The notes under the pieces: generated by a model | The model's input: the letters and a program-made list of their open reading frames with translations, nothing else | Told to the model about the DNA's origin: nothing | The model's database searches: none | Assembly: GCA_963832355.1 (NCBI GenBank) | Contig: CAWHTX010000016.1 | Span: 124,001-188,000 of the forward strand | Origin: DATFVA01 sp963832355 | Lineage (GTDB): Bacteria; Bacteroidota; Ignavibacteria; Ignavibacteriales; Ignavibacteriaceae | Length of the DNA stretch: 64,000 nucleotides | Direction: 5' to 3' | Made by a program: the position numbers and the translations under genes | Shown here: positions 26,373 through 35,872 of the stretch, piece by piece | Position numbering within the stretch: position 1 is the first letter of the stretch | Layout of the letters: each line of letters opens with the position of its first letter

Positions 26373-27866
26373 TCAGATTGCCTGCAGTTCTGTTTTAAGC
26401 TCATTACCCTTTAATGTTTTCTTTAAGATTTTTTTCACGCCGAGGTTGTTATAACTGGTAACAGCCTGCGCAGGAAGTTCATCGGCGAATAAATAGACAG
26501 GTATCCCGGCTGTACGGTTCTCGACTTGAAGAATTTCCATAAACTGTATTCCGTCCATCAGCTGCATTTTATCATTAAGTAATATTGTTGACGGCATTTT
26601 TGATTTTATCTCTTCTACTGCTTCAAAACCGTTGGGAGTGGTTCTGACTGTATAGGATGGTTTTATTTCTTCTATCAGTTCTCTGATTTCCTTGCACATA
26701 CCGTTCTCAAGTCCTACCATTAAAACATTCTCCCTGAACAGCGGGAAAGTAAAATGAAACTCAGAACCGGACTCTGATTCAGAGAAGTACCAGATCTCTC
26801 CGCTATGCTTTTCAATTATCTCGCGGCAGAGAATGAGTCCCAGTCCCGTACCTTTCTCGCCCGCGGTTCCCTGAGTAGAGAATATCTTGTTTATCTGGAA
26901 AAGCTTATGCTTGTTGGGTTCGGGAATCCCTTTTCCCCGGTCTCTTACAACGAACTCAATAAACTTCTCGTTGAAGGGGGAGGTCTTAATATCTACAGCT
27001 TTATTTTCCGAAGAGAACTTTATGGAATTCTCAAGGAGATTTGATACGACCTTTGAGAAAAGTATTTCATCCGCCTCTATATAAAGATCCGCCGGCACAT
27101 AAACTCTGATCTCAATATTTTTCCTGACAGCCTCACCGGTAAGCTGCGAGACTGCATTATAAACTGCGTTTCTAACATCAACTTTAGAAAGCTCTGTATG
27201 CGACCTGCCGGTCCTTAAGCGCGACCAGTCGAGCAGGTTATTAATAAGCTTCAGCTGCTTCACCGAAGAAGTATGGATCAGGTTCAGGTATTCATTCTTC
27301 TCCGCTTCGGGCAGCTTTGGTTCATTAAGCAGTATCTCAGAGAAGCCAAGGATACTGGTAAAAGGTGACCGAAGATCGTGAGAGAGGATCGCAATAAAAT
27401 CGTCTTTGGAGTAGTTCGCATCCTGTAGTTTCATGATGTCATCCTGAAGTTCCGATTCCTTGTTCTTCAGATCGGAAATATTCTGAACAATACCGTAAGC
27501 GCTCTTCAGTTTTCCTGAAGGATATCTTTCTGCACGGACCGATTCTCTGACCCAGATATCCGAATTATTCTTACTCGCAATCCTGTAATCGGCTGTATAC
27601 TGATTCAGCGAAGGATCGTTAACCAGGCCGTTGAACTTAATTCTAAGAGGTTCAAGATCCTCTTCATTAACAAGGTTATACCATTTCCCGCGTGTACCTT
27701 TAAGCTCTGAAGGATCATACCCGGTAACAGCTGAAATGTTTTCCGAGTAATTAATTTCCTCGGTATCCTCCTCAAAGGTCAGAAGCCAGGTAAACCTGTC
27801 ATCAAATTCATTGTAGTTGCCGGATAAAATTTCTGCGGGAAGGTTTTGAAGTGTATGTTTTTCCAA
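26373..27866 (-). CDS. Soluble PAS histidine kinase with degenerate C-terminal receiver
   Basis: A 497-residue cytosolic protein. Order: PAS/PAC (about 20-130), HisKA with ILSHDLRSPFTSILGFSEIL (phospho-His near residue 160), HATPase (NLLENSIKFS, DRGKGIP, GTGLGLILCREI), then a receiver-like domain (about 375-495). In the receiver the acidic pocket reads VGLEN in place of VDDE, and the phospho-acceptor Asp is replaced by Asn in ILLNDKMQLMDG; the Lys survives in KKILKKT. It should therefore bind but not accept phosphate. It is the first gene of the ugd-upxY run. No membrane segment is visible, so the signal is probably cytosolic. Confidence 0.88.
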   Translation of the reverse strand: MEKHTLQNLPAEILSGNYNEFDDRFTWLLTFEEDTEEINYSENISAVTGYDPSELKGTRGKWYNLVNEEDLEPLRIKFNGLVNDPSLNQYTADYRIASKNNSDIWVRESVRAERYPSGKLKSAYGIVQNISDLKNKESELQDDIMKLQDANYSKDDFIAILSHDLRSPFTSILGFSEILLNEPKLPEAEKNEYLNLIHTSSVKQLKLINNLLDWSRLRTGRSHTELSKVDVRNAVYNAVSQLTGEAVRKNIEIRVYVPADLYIEADEILFSKVVSNLLENSIKFSSENKAVDIKTSPFNEKFIEFVVRDRGKGIPEPNKHKLFQINKIFSTQGTAGEKGTGLGLILCREIIEKHSGEIWYFSESESGSEFHFTFPLFRENVLMVGLENGMCKEIRELIEEIKPSYTVRTTPNGFEAVEEIKSKMPSTILLNDKMQLMDGIQFMEILQVENRTAGIPVYLFADELPAQAVTSYNNLGVKKILKKTLKGNELKTELQAI

Positions 27867-28213
27867 AATAATCTGCTTTTTATCGTCTGATACTTACGAA
27901 TTATATAAATGCATAACCTGAAATATAAAAATAATACCTCCAGTAGAAAAATTAATAAACCGTATCCTTTTTTACTTCAGGCATCGGCAGCCTGGAGGCC
28001 GGATTGATTATTTATTGCCGGAATCTCTCATAAATAAAGTTACAAAATCGATTATTCCGGCTTAAATCTGAAAATACCAGGTAAAGTTGCTTTTTATTTT
28101 TTTTTTTTCTATATTGTAACAGGAAGATAAAGGGATTCTGATAAAAAGTATTTGCGCTGCTATTTATTTTGAATACCCGGGAACTTTAAACTAAAATTGT
28201 CACGGGGTTTAGT
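27867..28213. other. Divergent intergenic region
   Basis: This 347-base AT-rich stretch separates the leftward hybrid kinase from the rightward lipoprotein and must hold both promoters. It contains a long T run near 28098-28110. I see no coding frame, strong hairpin or recognisable operator in it. Confidence 0.5.
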
Positions 28214-29551
28214 ATGAAGATTCTGTTATTATCTGCAGCGTTATTGATTCCCTCACTTTTTTTATTCTCCTGCAAGAAGGAGGAAAGTAACCCTATCCCA
28301 CCGCCCGAAGAGCAGCCCCAAGTAAATTTAACCTTGGAGGATACAAGCTGTACAGAGGCCTGGATTAAACTGAGCACAGGCAGCCTGGCATTACCTTCAG
28401 ATATTGATCTGTACAGAGACAGCAGTCTTGTTGAAACAATAAACCTGACCTCAGAGGACACAGTCCTTTATGTCGATTCACTCCTGCCTAACCATACATA
28501 CAAATACCAGTCAGTCATTCAGTCAACCGGTCAATCAGGCAATCTGCTTAGTGTTACAACTATGGACACCACTTCCCACAATTTCTCCTTCCAGACCTGG
28601 ACATTCGGAGGACAGGCAGGAAGCTGTGTACTTAATGATGTTGCAATAATAGATGAGAACAATATCTGGGCTGTTGGTGAGATTTATCTGCTGGATACAT
28701 TGGGTCAGCCTGATCCGGACAGATATAATCTCGCTGTTTGGAACGGAAATAACTGGGAAATAAAACGTGTCCCGTATTATTACCAGGGTCAGCCATTCTA
28801 CCACCCCATCCGGTCGGTTTTTGCGTTTGGGGCAAATGATATCTGGTTTTGCGGAAACGGATTAATCCACTGGGATGGTAATCAGTATAATCCCGTAGCT
28901 GTACCAAATTGGGGTCCTTACTGGATGAACGAGATCTGGGGAACATCCGACAATGACTTATATGTAGTTGGAGATAATGGGCACATAGCTCATTATCAAA
29001 ATGGTATATGGAGCAGAATAGAAAGCGGAACGAATTTGAATATAAATGATATCTATGGAGCTTATAATCAAAAAACAAATCAATATGAAATACTTGCTGT
29101 TGCTTCTGACTATGGACAAAGTTTTGAGAAGGAAATATTATCTATACAAGAAAACGAGCAGGTAATTTCTCATTCTTCAGATTCTAATCCAACGATGGAA
29201 CCATTGCTCGGTGTGTGGTTTATCCCAAGCAGGCAATATTATGTCGTGGGCAGTGGAATATATCAAAAACATTCTTTAGTCGATAAAATTTGGAAAAACA
29301 ATCAGTACAATATTACAACTTTTGCTACAACCTCAATTAGTGGAAATGAAATAAATGATGTTTTTGTAGTGGGGGCATTCGGGGATTTTGATCATTTTAA
29401 CGGGGTAAGCTGGAAGAATGACTACCTGGACCCATTACTTAGTAATGGGTCATATACAAGTGTAGCCGTAAAAGGGGACCTGGTTGTGGCCATAGGTTCC
29501 AATCAGGTGTCGTTAAACTCAGAAGCCGTCATACTTATGGGAAGGAGGTAA
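28214..29551 (+). CDS. Surface lipoprotein with FnIII-like and beta-propeller regions
   Basis: A 445-residue protein. The signal peptide ends in lipobox LFSC (Cys near residue 20) followed by KKEE. A fibronectin III-like domain (about 35-118; LPNHTYKYQSVIQSTGQSG) comes next, then repeated blades with NIWAVG, DIWFCGNG, DLYVVGDNGHIAHY and NDVFVVGAFG, typical of a beta-propeller. The lipid anchor points to the outer membrane or cell surface. The function is unknown. Bases about 28960-29400 are visibly more AT-rich than the flanks of the same gene, perhaps a recombined segment. Confidence 0.8.
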   Translation: MKILLLSAALLIPSLFLFSCKKEESNPIPPPEEQPQVNLTLEDTSCTEAWIKLSTGSLALPSDIDLYRDSSLVETINLTSEDTVLYVDSLLPNHTYKYQSVIQSTGQSGNLLSVTTMDTTSHNFSFQTWTFGGQAGSCVLNDVAIIDENNIWAVGEIYLLDTLGQPDPDRYNLAVWNGNNWEIKRVPYYYQGQPFYHPIRSVFAFGANDIWFCGNGLIHWDGNQYNPVAVPNWGPYWMNEIWGTSDNDLYVVGDNGHIAHYQNGIWSRIESGTNLNINDIYGAYNQKTNQYEILAVASDYGQSFEKEILSIQENEQVISHSSDSNPTMEPLLGVWFIPSRQYYVVGSGIYQKHSLVDKIWKNNQYNITTFATTSISGNEINDVFVVGAFGDFDHFNGVSWKNDYLDPLLSNGSYTSVAVKGDLVVAIGSNQVSLNSEAVILMGRR

Positions 29552-29580
29552 AAAATGAGTCCGCCAAATGCTATAAAATA

Positions 29581-29610
29581 TGTGTAGCGATGCGGCAACA
29601 TCGCTACACA
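29581..29610. repeat. Perfect 12-base-pair palindromic hairpin (REP-like)
   Basis: TGTGTAGCGATG and CATCGCTACACA flank a six-base loop (CGGCAA). There is no T tract after it, so it is not an intrinsic terminator. Such GTAGCGATG-type palindromes are dispersed REP-like elements in many genomes; only one copy is seen in this window. Confidence 0.65.
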
Positions 29611-29639
29611 GAAATTGCAAATAAGAAAGGTTGGGATAA

Positions 29640-29668
29640 AATGATTCTGAGAATCATTCTGCCTTTTT
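29640..29668 (+). terminator. Weak terminator-like hairpin after the lipoprotein gene
   Basis: AATGATTCT-G-AGAATCATT forms a 19-base palindrome followed five bases later by a run of five T. AT-rich and with a gap before the T run, it is a weak candidate for ending the lipoprotein transcript. Confidence 0.35.
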
Positions 29669-29723
29669 ATTTGCTGTCCGAATAATATGAAAAATTTTAT
29701 AAATAAAACAAGGAATATGGAAA

Positions 29724-32700
29724 ATGAGAACTATTAATGTTGTTTTGTTATTATGCTGTTTCCTCCTTGCAAATAACGCGAAAAGTCAGGAAATTTTTGG
29801 TCCTGATACTGCTAATTATAAAAGATATGCTTATAAAACCGGGAGCAATCCTCCGGCAGCATCGGCCCTTCTATATAATAACAATCTGATGTTCATTGGT
29901 AATGACGGTTCGACAAAATACAGGGCATTTTATCAGTGGAATTTGACTGATAATGTAATTCCGAACGGCTCGCAGATAGACACTGTTGAGATATTCTTTA
30001 CATATACGCCGTTTGTTTCAACTTATTATATTGCAGTTGGTTATTCAGATGTTGGGGAAGATCTCCGGAGCCCTGATGTTAATACGATGTGGGACAGATC
30101 AGATTTGGGGAGCTCATATCAAATAGGTTCAGGACAGGGTAATAAATACGGATTACAGGGCAGCCAGCAGGATACGGTATTAAGCATCTTTGGCCCTTCC
30201 TCTGATTTCTGTATTGCTGTTCAAAATGCATTATCGTCCGATAAATTTACCTTGGGATTAACTTCTAATTCGGAAATTTATCCATATGAGTGGCAGATTG
30301 ACAATTCGTCTTTTACAATCAGGATCGTCTACAGCCCACCCTCACAGAATATTATTGTTGATCAGAAATTATCAAATAATGCAAGTATAGATTCGGTAGG
30401 ATTATGGAATCCCTCAGCAAATAAATTTGATAACTTTTTAGCACCGGTAAGTTTTACCTGGGATGTGGGTTCGTCAAAAATTCTACGTGGTTCACAAAAA
30501 TTATTAAGCGATCAAAAATATTTTCACTGGGAAAATAACTCGCAGGTTGATAATGATATTGTAAATCATAAGACTTTTCATATTTATTCTTACACTAATA
30601 ACTTAACTTCACGATTTAATCCCACAAATCCTGGTGTAGCAGTAAAGAATTCCTTTGAGGGAACTACCGTTTCGGGTGGCAATGTTAAATTTGCTGATCC
30701 CTGGTATATTGATTATGCGGACCCTGATTATGCTGATAGTGTGCGGAATCGTGGAATAAAAGACACTGGTCCGGATGCACTACAATACAGAGAAAGGACT
30801 TCACCGTTTTACCCTGATTACAGCACTGTATATCAAAATGAAAATGATCCTGCTCACGCATACCAAGGCGTTTTCCTGAATCAAAGTGGACCACCCGCCT
30901 GGGCTCCGCCTTATTACTCCGTACAGGCAGTAAGCCCGCAGGATATATACCTTGGAGGTAGCTTAGGGACAAGGAAGTTCTGGTTTCATAACTGGAGCGG
31001 AACAAATGCGAGTATTCAAGGTGGCGGCATTCGGGCAGGCGTTACATTTACTTCTGCGGATGCAACAGTCAGCGCCATACTTAAAGGCCACCGCCTATCA
31101 AACGATCAGAATGGAATAAGCAGCGGCAGCCAGCGTAAGCTCGTCCGTACAGATAACGGTATTTACCACCTGGTATATGAATCCCTTGGTTCTGTGTGGT
31201 ATACTTATTCGCTAACGAACAATTTCAACGGTCAATGGAGTGATGAGATAGAACTGGATGCAGGTAAAAACCCGGCAATAGATTTTGAAGACAATATAGT
31301 AAAAATAGTCTATGAAAAGTTCCTTCCCGTCTATGACCCCTATCCGGTAATTCAACTGGAAACTTATGAACCTGATCAGGGCGGAGGATACACCGAATCA
31401 GGATCGGAGGAAGTATTATCATCCTATCCTGCCGAATATTTCGGGAATGCAAAGCCTGTAATAGCATATACCGGCCAGGTGGTATTCATTGCCTACAGGA
31501 AAAATACATCAGGTGGTATTTACCAGAGGACAAACTGGAATCTTGGCGGCAGCTGGCAATGGGGCAGCGAGGGCCTGATTCCAAACACAAATTCATATTC
31601 CGATAACCCTGCTGCAGCCGGGAGAACAACCAATGTTCATCTTGCCTATGAACAGTTTAACAGCATAAACTATTTATATGCATCTGCATCGTGGCCGAAC
31701 TGGGGATATTTTTATTACGAGACAATATCCAGAGGCAGCGGTTATGACTTTAATCACTCTCCTTCTATTAGTATAGCCAGGGATGATTACCCGGTTGTAA
31801 GCTGGGTCGGCTACAGTAATATCATCCCCCCGGGGACGGTCAGCAAGGGAAATGAGGTAAGCACTACTGAGTATGTTCCAAAAGTAGTGGTCAGAAGAGG
31901 GTATTATGGGAAATGGGGCTCATTTTTTAAGGCAGGCACGGATGCTGTAACAACAAATAATAACTCCGTAATATCCTCACTGACAGAAGCTACCATAATA
32001 GCCTGGAGTGAAGGAACGGCTCCTGACTACAGCAGCAAATGGGTAAGGAGGACAAACGGAGTCTATACCGATGCTCATTCAATCAGCCCGGGTGGAAAAC
32101 AGAACCAGGTCTCAAACGGCAGCAGCTTAACCAATATTAAAGGCCTTGTCTTTTCAACCGCTGCCGAGCCATTTGATCTGGCTTTAAGCGCTACTGATTT
32201 CAGCGTAATCTTTCCTAAGGGAGAACTGGAAAAACCAGGCGATATTGTCGAATTATCCTATGGAAGAGAGGGTGTAATAGATAAAACCGGGATCGAGTTT
32301 CTCTTTAACATAGGAGATGTTATTGTTAATGACAGCGTAATAAAGTTCATTGACTGTCCTGATACTGTTGCCTATAGTTCTCAGACGGAATTAAACGACC
32401 TGGTTAGGACAGAATCATTTGAATTAAACCCGGGATCAGAATTTTATTTTACAGATTTTTATTATGTGCTCAATCAGGAAGAAGCCGACAGTCTGCTTAC
32501 CGAAGCAGATGCGGTCAGCTTTAAGGTTGAACTTGTTAACAGCCGGACAGGGATAACGGCAGGTACATTTGATAATATTACTTACACAAAAGAAAATCTT
32601 GAAAAACACAATAATATAGGATACCGGGTTGACTGCAGCAGCATAGTCCCGGGGGATTATTTCCTGAGACTTGTAACTTCAGTAGACGGGGAAGCTGAAT

Positions 32701-33050
32701 ACTTCCTGGGAAATGTGCAGAACACGGGTGAGGGATTGAGTAAAAGAACATACACCCAGATAAACTTTGATGGGACAAAGCTGCCCGAATCTTACGATTT
32801 ATCCCAGAATTACCCCAATCCTTTCAACCCTGCCACAACGATAAACTATCAGATACCTCAGACAGGTTTTGTGACACTTAAGGTCTATGATATACTCGGC
32901 AAAGAAGTTGCAACACTTGTTAACGAGCAGAAAAACCAGGGAAGGTATTCTGTTAACTTCGATGCTTCAAGACTTGCAAGCGGAGTATACATATACCAGC
33001 TTCGGGTTAATGACTACGTCAGCTCGAAGAAGATGTTATTGCTGAAGTGA
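29724..33050 (+). CDS. Large secreted protein with type IX sorting domain
   Basis: A 1108-residue protein with a signal peptide (ending AKSQE) and a C-terminal type IX sorting domain (NYPNPFNPATTINYQIP...DILGKEVATLV...GVYIYQL...KKMLLLK). Type IX cargo crosses the outer membrane and is attached to the surface or released. The central region is beta-rich with propeller-like repeats (GIYHLVYESLGSVWYTYS, NVHLAYEQFNSINYLYAS, DYPVVSWVGYSN), so it may be a beta-propeller or adhesin. No catalytic motif is recognised. It follows the surface lipoprotein in the same direction, with hairpins between, and is closed by a strong terminator. Confidence 0.88.
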   Translation: MRTINVVLLLCCFLLANNAKSQEIFGPDTANYKRYAYKTGSNPPAASALLYNNNLMFIGNDGSTKYRAFYQWNLTDNVIPNGSQIDTVEIFFTYTPFVSTYYIAVGYSDVGEDLRSPDVNTMWDRSDLGSSYQIGSGQGNKYGLQGSQQDTVLSIFGPSSDFCIAVQNALSSDKFTLGLTSNSEIYPYEWQIDNSSFTIRIVYSPPSQNIIVDQKLSNNASIDSVGLWNPSANKFDNFLAPVSFTWDVGSSKILRGSQKLLSDQKYFHWENNSQVDNDIVNHKTFHIYSYTNNLTSRFNPTNPGVAVKNSFEGTTVSGGNVKFADPWYIDYADPDYADSVRNRGIKDTGPDALQYRERTSPFYPDYSTVYQNENDPAHAYQGVFLNQSGPPAWAPPYYSVQAVSPQDIYLGGSLGTRKFWFHNWSGTNASIQGGGIRAGVTFTSADATVSAILKGHRLSNDQNGISSGSQRKLVRTDNGIYHLVYESLGSVWYTYSLTNNFNGQWSDEIELDAGKNPAIDFEDNIVKIVYEKFLPVYDPYPVIQLETYEPDQGGGYTESGSEEVLSSYPAEYFGNAKPVIAYTGQVVFIAYRKNTSGGIYQRTNWNLGGSWQWGSEGLIPNTNSYSDNPAAAGRTTNVHLAYEQFNSINYLYASASWPNWGYFYYETISRGSGYDFNHSPSISIARDDYPVVSWVGYSNIIPPGTVSKGNEVSTTEYVPKVVVRRGYYGKWGSFFKAGTDAVTTNNNSVISSLTEATIIAWSEGTAPDYSSKWVRRTNGVYTDAHSISPGGKQNQVSNGSSLTNIKGLVFSTAAEPFDLALSATDFSVIFPKGELEKPGDIVELSYGREGVIDKTGIEFLFNIGDVIVNDSVIKFIDCPDTVAYSSQTELNDLVRTESFELNPGSEFYFTDFYYVLNQEEADSLLTEADAVSFKVELVNSRTGITAGTFDNITYTKENLEKHNNIGYRVDCSSIVPGDYFLRLVTSVDGEAEYFLGNVQNTGEGLSKRTYTQINFDGTKLPESYDLSQNYPNPFNPATTINYQIPQTGFVTLKVYDILGKEVATLVNEQKNQGRYSVNFDASRLASGVYIYQLRVNDYVSSKKMLLLK

Positions 33051-33078
33051 TGGATTAACAGTTGAGTGCATAAAGGAA

Positions 33079-33106
33079 GAGGCTGTCTCAAAGACGGCCT
33101 CTTTTT
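33079..33106 (+). terminator. Intrinsic terminator after the large T9SS protein
   Basis: GAGGCTGTCT and AGACGGCCTC pair over ten bases (one G-T wobble) around a CAA loop, followed by five T. It lies 29 bases past the stop of the 1108-residue protein. The stem sequence nearly matches that of the clpX-side terminator at 48753-48792. Confidence 0.92.
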
Positions 33107-33153
33107 ATTCGGGAATTAAATAAAAAAATAATGTGATGGCAAAAAGATTTTGC

Positions 33154-34065
33154 CTAGACTTCGGTGACTTTTGCGAAAGTTCTTTTAATTCCTTTATGAT
33201 ATTTGACTTTGGGATACCCGATGATAAGGAATATACCGCTTTTACAAGTATTTTTTATCTTGTATTTCTTCTTAAGAGAAGCTCCGCCGTGCTCAAGGAA
33301 AGGATGTATACTGCCGATCATACATGTTCCTAGTCCCAGGGATTCAGCTGCCAGCATTGCATAGGTTGCGGGAATATACGGATCGGCATGGTCTGAATAG
33401 GGGGAACCATAAAAGTACAGGGCAAGGGGAGCGTTATAGAGAAGCCAGTCCTCCCCCTTTTTATTTCTTTCGATTAAGAATTTAACAAGAGGAACCAGGA
33501 ACGATTTATACATTTTATAATCAGCTCCTGAAACAAAAGGTCTCCACAGCGGGAGCGTCCACTTTGAAAACATCCAGAATATACTCTCAAGATACTTAAT
33601 AAAATCGTTTGAAAATGCTTTAACTTTCTCTCTGCCTCTGAAGATCAAAACTTCCACATCAGAAGGAGGTATCCCCATCGGGGATGTTACAGCAGCATCC
33701 AGAATCTTATCGATCATTTCCTGTTCGACTTCCTTATCCTTAAAGTCTCTTATGCTTCTCCTTTTGAACATCAGTGAACGAATCTGTTCGTAATTTGCTG
33801 CAGTTTTCGCTTCGGGGAGAGGTACAAAGTCATCCATGGTGATTGTACGTCCCTCGACTTCTATACAGTCCTCGGGACAAACAGCAACACACTGGGCGCA
33901 ACCCACACAACCGAAGACCGGGTTATCGTCAATTGTAATTTTTCCGTTCTTCATCTGCAGTGTGAGGTCTTTGCAGACTAAAGAGCACAGGCCGCAGTCG
34001 CTGCACTGACTAAAATCAATTTTTACATGAGCATTTTCATTGGTACGCGATGTTGTAAGAGACAT
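33154..34065 (-). CDS. Ferredoxin-nitroreductase fusion
   Basis: A 303-residue protein. Residues about 15-75 hold two 4Fe-4S clusters (CSDCGLCSLVCKD and CVGCAQCVAVCPEDC). The rest is a nitroreductase-type FMN domain (KRRSIRDFKDKEVEQEMIDKIL, then SPMGIPPSDVEVLIF and the C-terminal AESLGLGTCMIGSI). Such fusions transfer electrons from ferredoxin-like clusters to flavin, substrate unknown. It stands alone between the T9SS gene (convergent) and a 370-base gap. Frame is intact. Confidence 0.9.
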   Translation of the reverse strand: MSLTTSRTNENAHVKIDFSQCSDCGLCSLVCKDLTLQMKNGKITIDDNPVFGCVGCAQCVAVCPEDCIEVEGRTITMDDFVPLPEAKTAANYEQIRSLMFKRRSIRDFKDKEVEQEMIDKILDAAVTSPMGIPPSDVEVLIFRGREKVKAFSNDFIKYLESIFWMFSKWTLPLWRPFVSGADYKMYKSFLVPLVKFLIERNKKGEDWLLYNAPLALYFYGSPYSDHADPYIPATYAMLAAESLGLGTCMIGSIHPFLEHGGASLKKKYKIKNTCKSGIFLIIGYPKVKYHKGIKRTFAKVTEV

Positions 34066-34435
34066 AATCCTTCCCCGGAATTTTTATTCCCGTTATTTTA
34101 TTTATAGAAGATATTTGTAAATAACTGAAGAAGCAATAAAAATATTAACGTATGCCCGATAGCGTGAGTTTCTTCGCATACCCGGTTTTAGCTTCTCCTG
34201 ATCTTTTATCGGTATGATCCCCGGATCTATCTCGTTTTTGTACCGGGTTAGAGACGGTTCAATAACGTTTGTGGAAGGTTTTTATGGGTTAATCTGTTGA
34301 AATATTAAACAGTAAGGTTGGCGCGATATCTAATCGTTTATTAAAATAATAAATGATTTTTCCTAAAAGATATATATGATTTTTCAAGCTGAAGTTCAAC
34401 CGGAAATATAAATGCAGATGAGATATTAAAATCAG
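34066..34435. other. Non-coding gap between GGR-like and nitroreductase genes
   Basis: A 370-base AT-rich gap between two leftward genes. It includes GTATGC and GCATAC arms (34151-34181) which on the minus strand are followed by a T-rich stretch, a possible weak terminator for the GGR-like gene. I see no coding frame and no RNA gene that I can name. Confidence 0.4.
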
Positions 34436-35626
34436 TCAGAATATTTTGGTGTTGGAGTTTTTCTCAACAAATACCTTAGCAACATCCAGGATGAGAGAAG
34501 GGTTGTTCACAAGAGCGGTAGTGAATAATTTTTTGAGAGTTCTTTTTTCATAGGGCACTTTGGAGAAACTGCGGGCAATGCTGTTAAATTTATCATCTGA
34601 GAAATTATAGATCCCGTTTTTTATTCTATCAAAAATTTCATGACGTTTTCCCGATCTTTTAGCCCACTCTTTATCATATGTAAGTATATGATCGGGCCTG
34701 TTTTTCTTTACTGATTCCGCAGCAATTCGTCCCGCTATACTTCCTCCTATCATACCGCTGGCGATTCCCCCTCCGCTAAGTGGATTTACCTGTCTTGCCG
34801 CGTCCCCGGCCAGCATAATTCCTGGTGCTGATATTTTCGGCAGCGTAATGCTGCAGGGAACTCCCCCGGCAATAGTAGTAAGCACAGGAGCCTTCGGGTA
34901 ATATTTATTCATAAAGTCATTGAGAAAGGATTGGGCAGATTTCTTTTTACCTATTAGTCCGCTCACCCCCAGTCCTATATTAGCCTTCCCATCACCTTTT
35001 GGAAAGATCCAGAAATATCCGTTAGGTGCGTATTCCTGTCCGAAATAAAAGTAAAGTGTATCTTCTTTTACCGGGATATTAGCCGCGGTGATCTGCACGG
35101 CACTTTCCATATCGCGAAAATCAATATGTGTTTTTAGTCCGGCCCACCGGCCTACACGCGATTCCACGCCGTCGGCTGCAATTACAATCTTTGCGTTAAC
35201 TTCCTTCTGCTCCCCTTTGAACTCATACTTTACACCGCTTACCCTGCCGTCATTAAAAAGCAGACCATTAACATAAGCCCTTGTCATTATTTCTGCCCCG
35301 GCATCGGCCGCAGTTCTTGCCAGTTCATAATCAAAGATCCTGCGCTCAAGTACATACCCGGCGTCACCGAATTCGATAGTAACTTCATTGCCGTCAGGTG
35401 CATTAAAAGAAAATTTACTTATAACGGCTGCAATCCACTTTGGGTCCGGCTGAATGAATTCCTCCAGTCCGTATTTGCTTATCGCCTCGCCGCACCTTAC
35501 CGGGTAACCGACATCGCGGTCCTTTTCAAGCAGAAGAACAGAAACTCCCAGTCCGGCAGCAGTCCTTGCAGCAATGCTTCCGGCAGGACCCGCTCCAACC
35601 ACAATCACATCATAACTGTTATTCAT
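34436..35626 (-). CDS. Geranylgeranyl-reductase-family FAD oxidoreductase
   Basis: A 396-residue flavoprotein. It starts with the FAD-binding motif VVGAGPAGSIAARTAAGLG, has the GGR-family PVRCGEAISKYGLEEF segment near residue 42, the DG motif AADGVESRVGRWAG, and the second FAD motif GIMLAGDAARQVNPLSGGGI. Family members saturate isoprenoid chains (chlorophyll, archaeal lipids, menaquinones) with electrons from NADPH or ferredoxin. A two-cluster ferredoxin gene sits 15 bases upstream in the same transcript and is the likely electron donor. The substrate is probably a polyprenyl quinone or lipid, which is inference. Confidence 0.9.
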   Translation of the reverse strand: MNNSYDVIVVGAGPAGSIAARTAAGLGVSVLLLEKDRDVGYPVRCGEAISKYGLEEFIQPDPKWIAAVISKFSFNAPDGNEVTIEFGDAGYVLERRIFDYELARTAADAGAEIMTRAYVNGLLFNDGRVSGVKYEFKGEQKEVNAKIVIAADGVESRVGRWAGLKTHIDFRDMESAVQITAANIPVKEDTLYFYFGQEYAPNGYFWIFPKGDGKANIGLGVSGLIGKKKSAQSFLNDFMNKYYPKAPVLTTIAGGVPCSITLPKISAPGIMLAGDAARQVNPLSGGGIASGMIGGSIAGRIAAESVKKNRPDHILTYDKEWAKRSGKRHEIFDRIKNGIYNFSDDKFNSIARSFSKVPYEKRTLKKLFTTALVNNPSLILDVAKVFVEKNSNTKIF

Positions 35627-35641
35627 ATATGACAGGCCCTC

Positions 35642-35872
35642 TCATACCTGCGGAACCATGACCCCTTCCTTTCTGAATTCAATAACCTCAATAGGACAGC
35701 TCCACACACATTTGGCACAGTTCGTACACCTCGGATCAATTATCTTTATCTCAGCTTCCTTTAATTCGATTGCGTCTTCGGGACAAACACCCACACAGCA
35801 TCCGCAAAAATCACATTTGTCAGGAAGAATGTTTATCAGAAGCTTTCCGTTTTTTGCCTGCCTGTAATGCAT
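35642..35872 (-). CDS. Two-cluster 4Fe-4S ferredoxin
   Basis: A 76-residue ferredoxin with two CxxCxxCxxxCP motifs (CDFCGCCVGVCPEDA and CTNCAKCVWSCPIEV). It is the first gene of a two-gene operon with the GGR-family reductase and most likely feeds it electrons. The frame is intact and the length is normal for this family. Confidence 0.92.
   Translation of the reverse strand: MHYRQAKNGKLLINILPDKCDFCGCCVGVCPEDAIELKEAEIKIIDPRCTNCAKCVWSCPIEVIEFRKEGVMVPQV

Noticed and set aside
28632..29078. Minus-strand frame of 148 codons in the lipoprotein gene
   Set aside because: Antisense to an intact signal-peptide-bearing protein, with no start context.
34066..34435. Possible small ORF or tRNA in the gap
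   Set aside because: Frames are broken by stops and no tRNA T-arm consensus appears.
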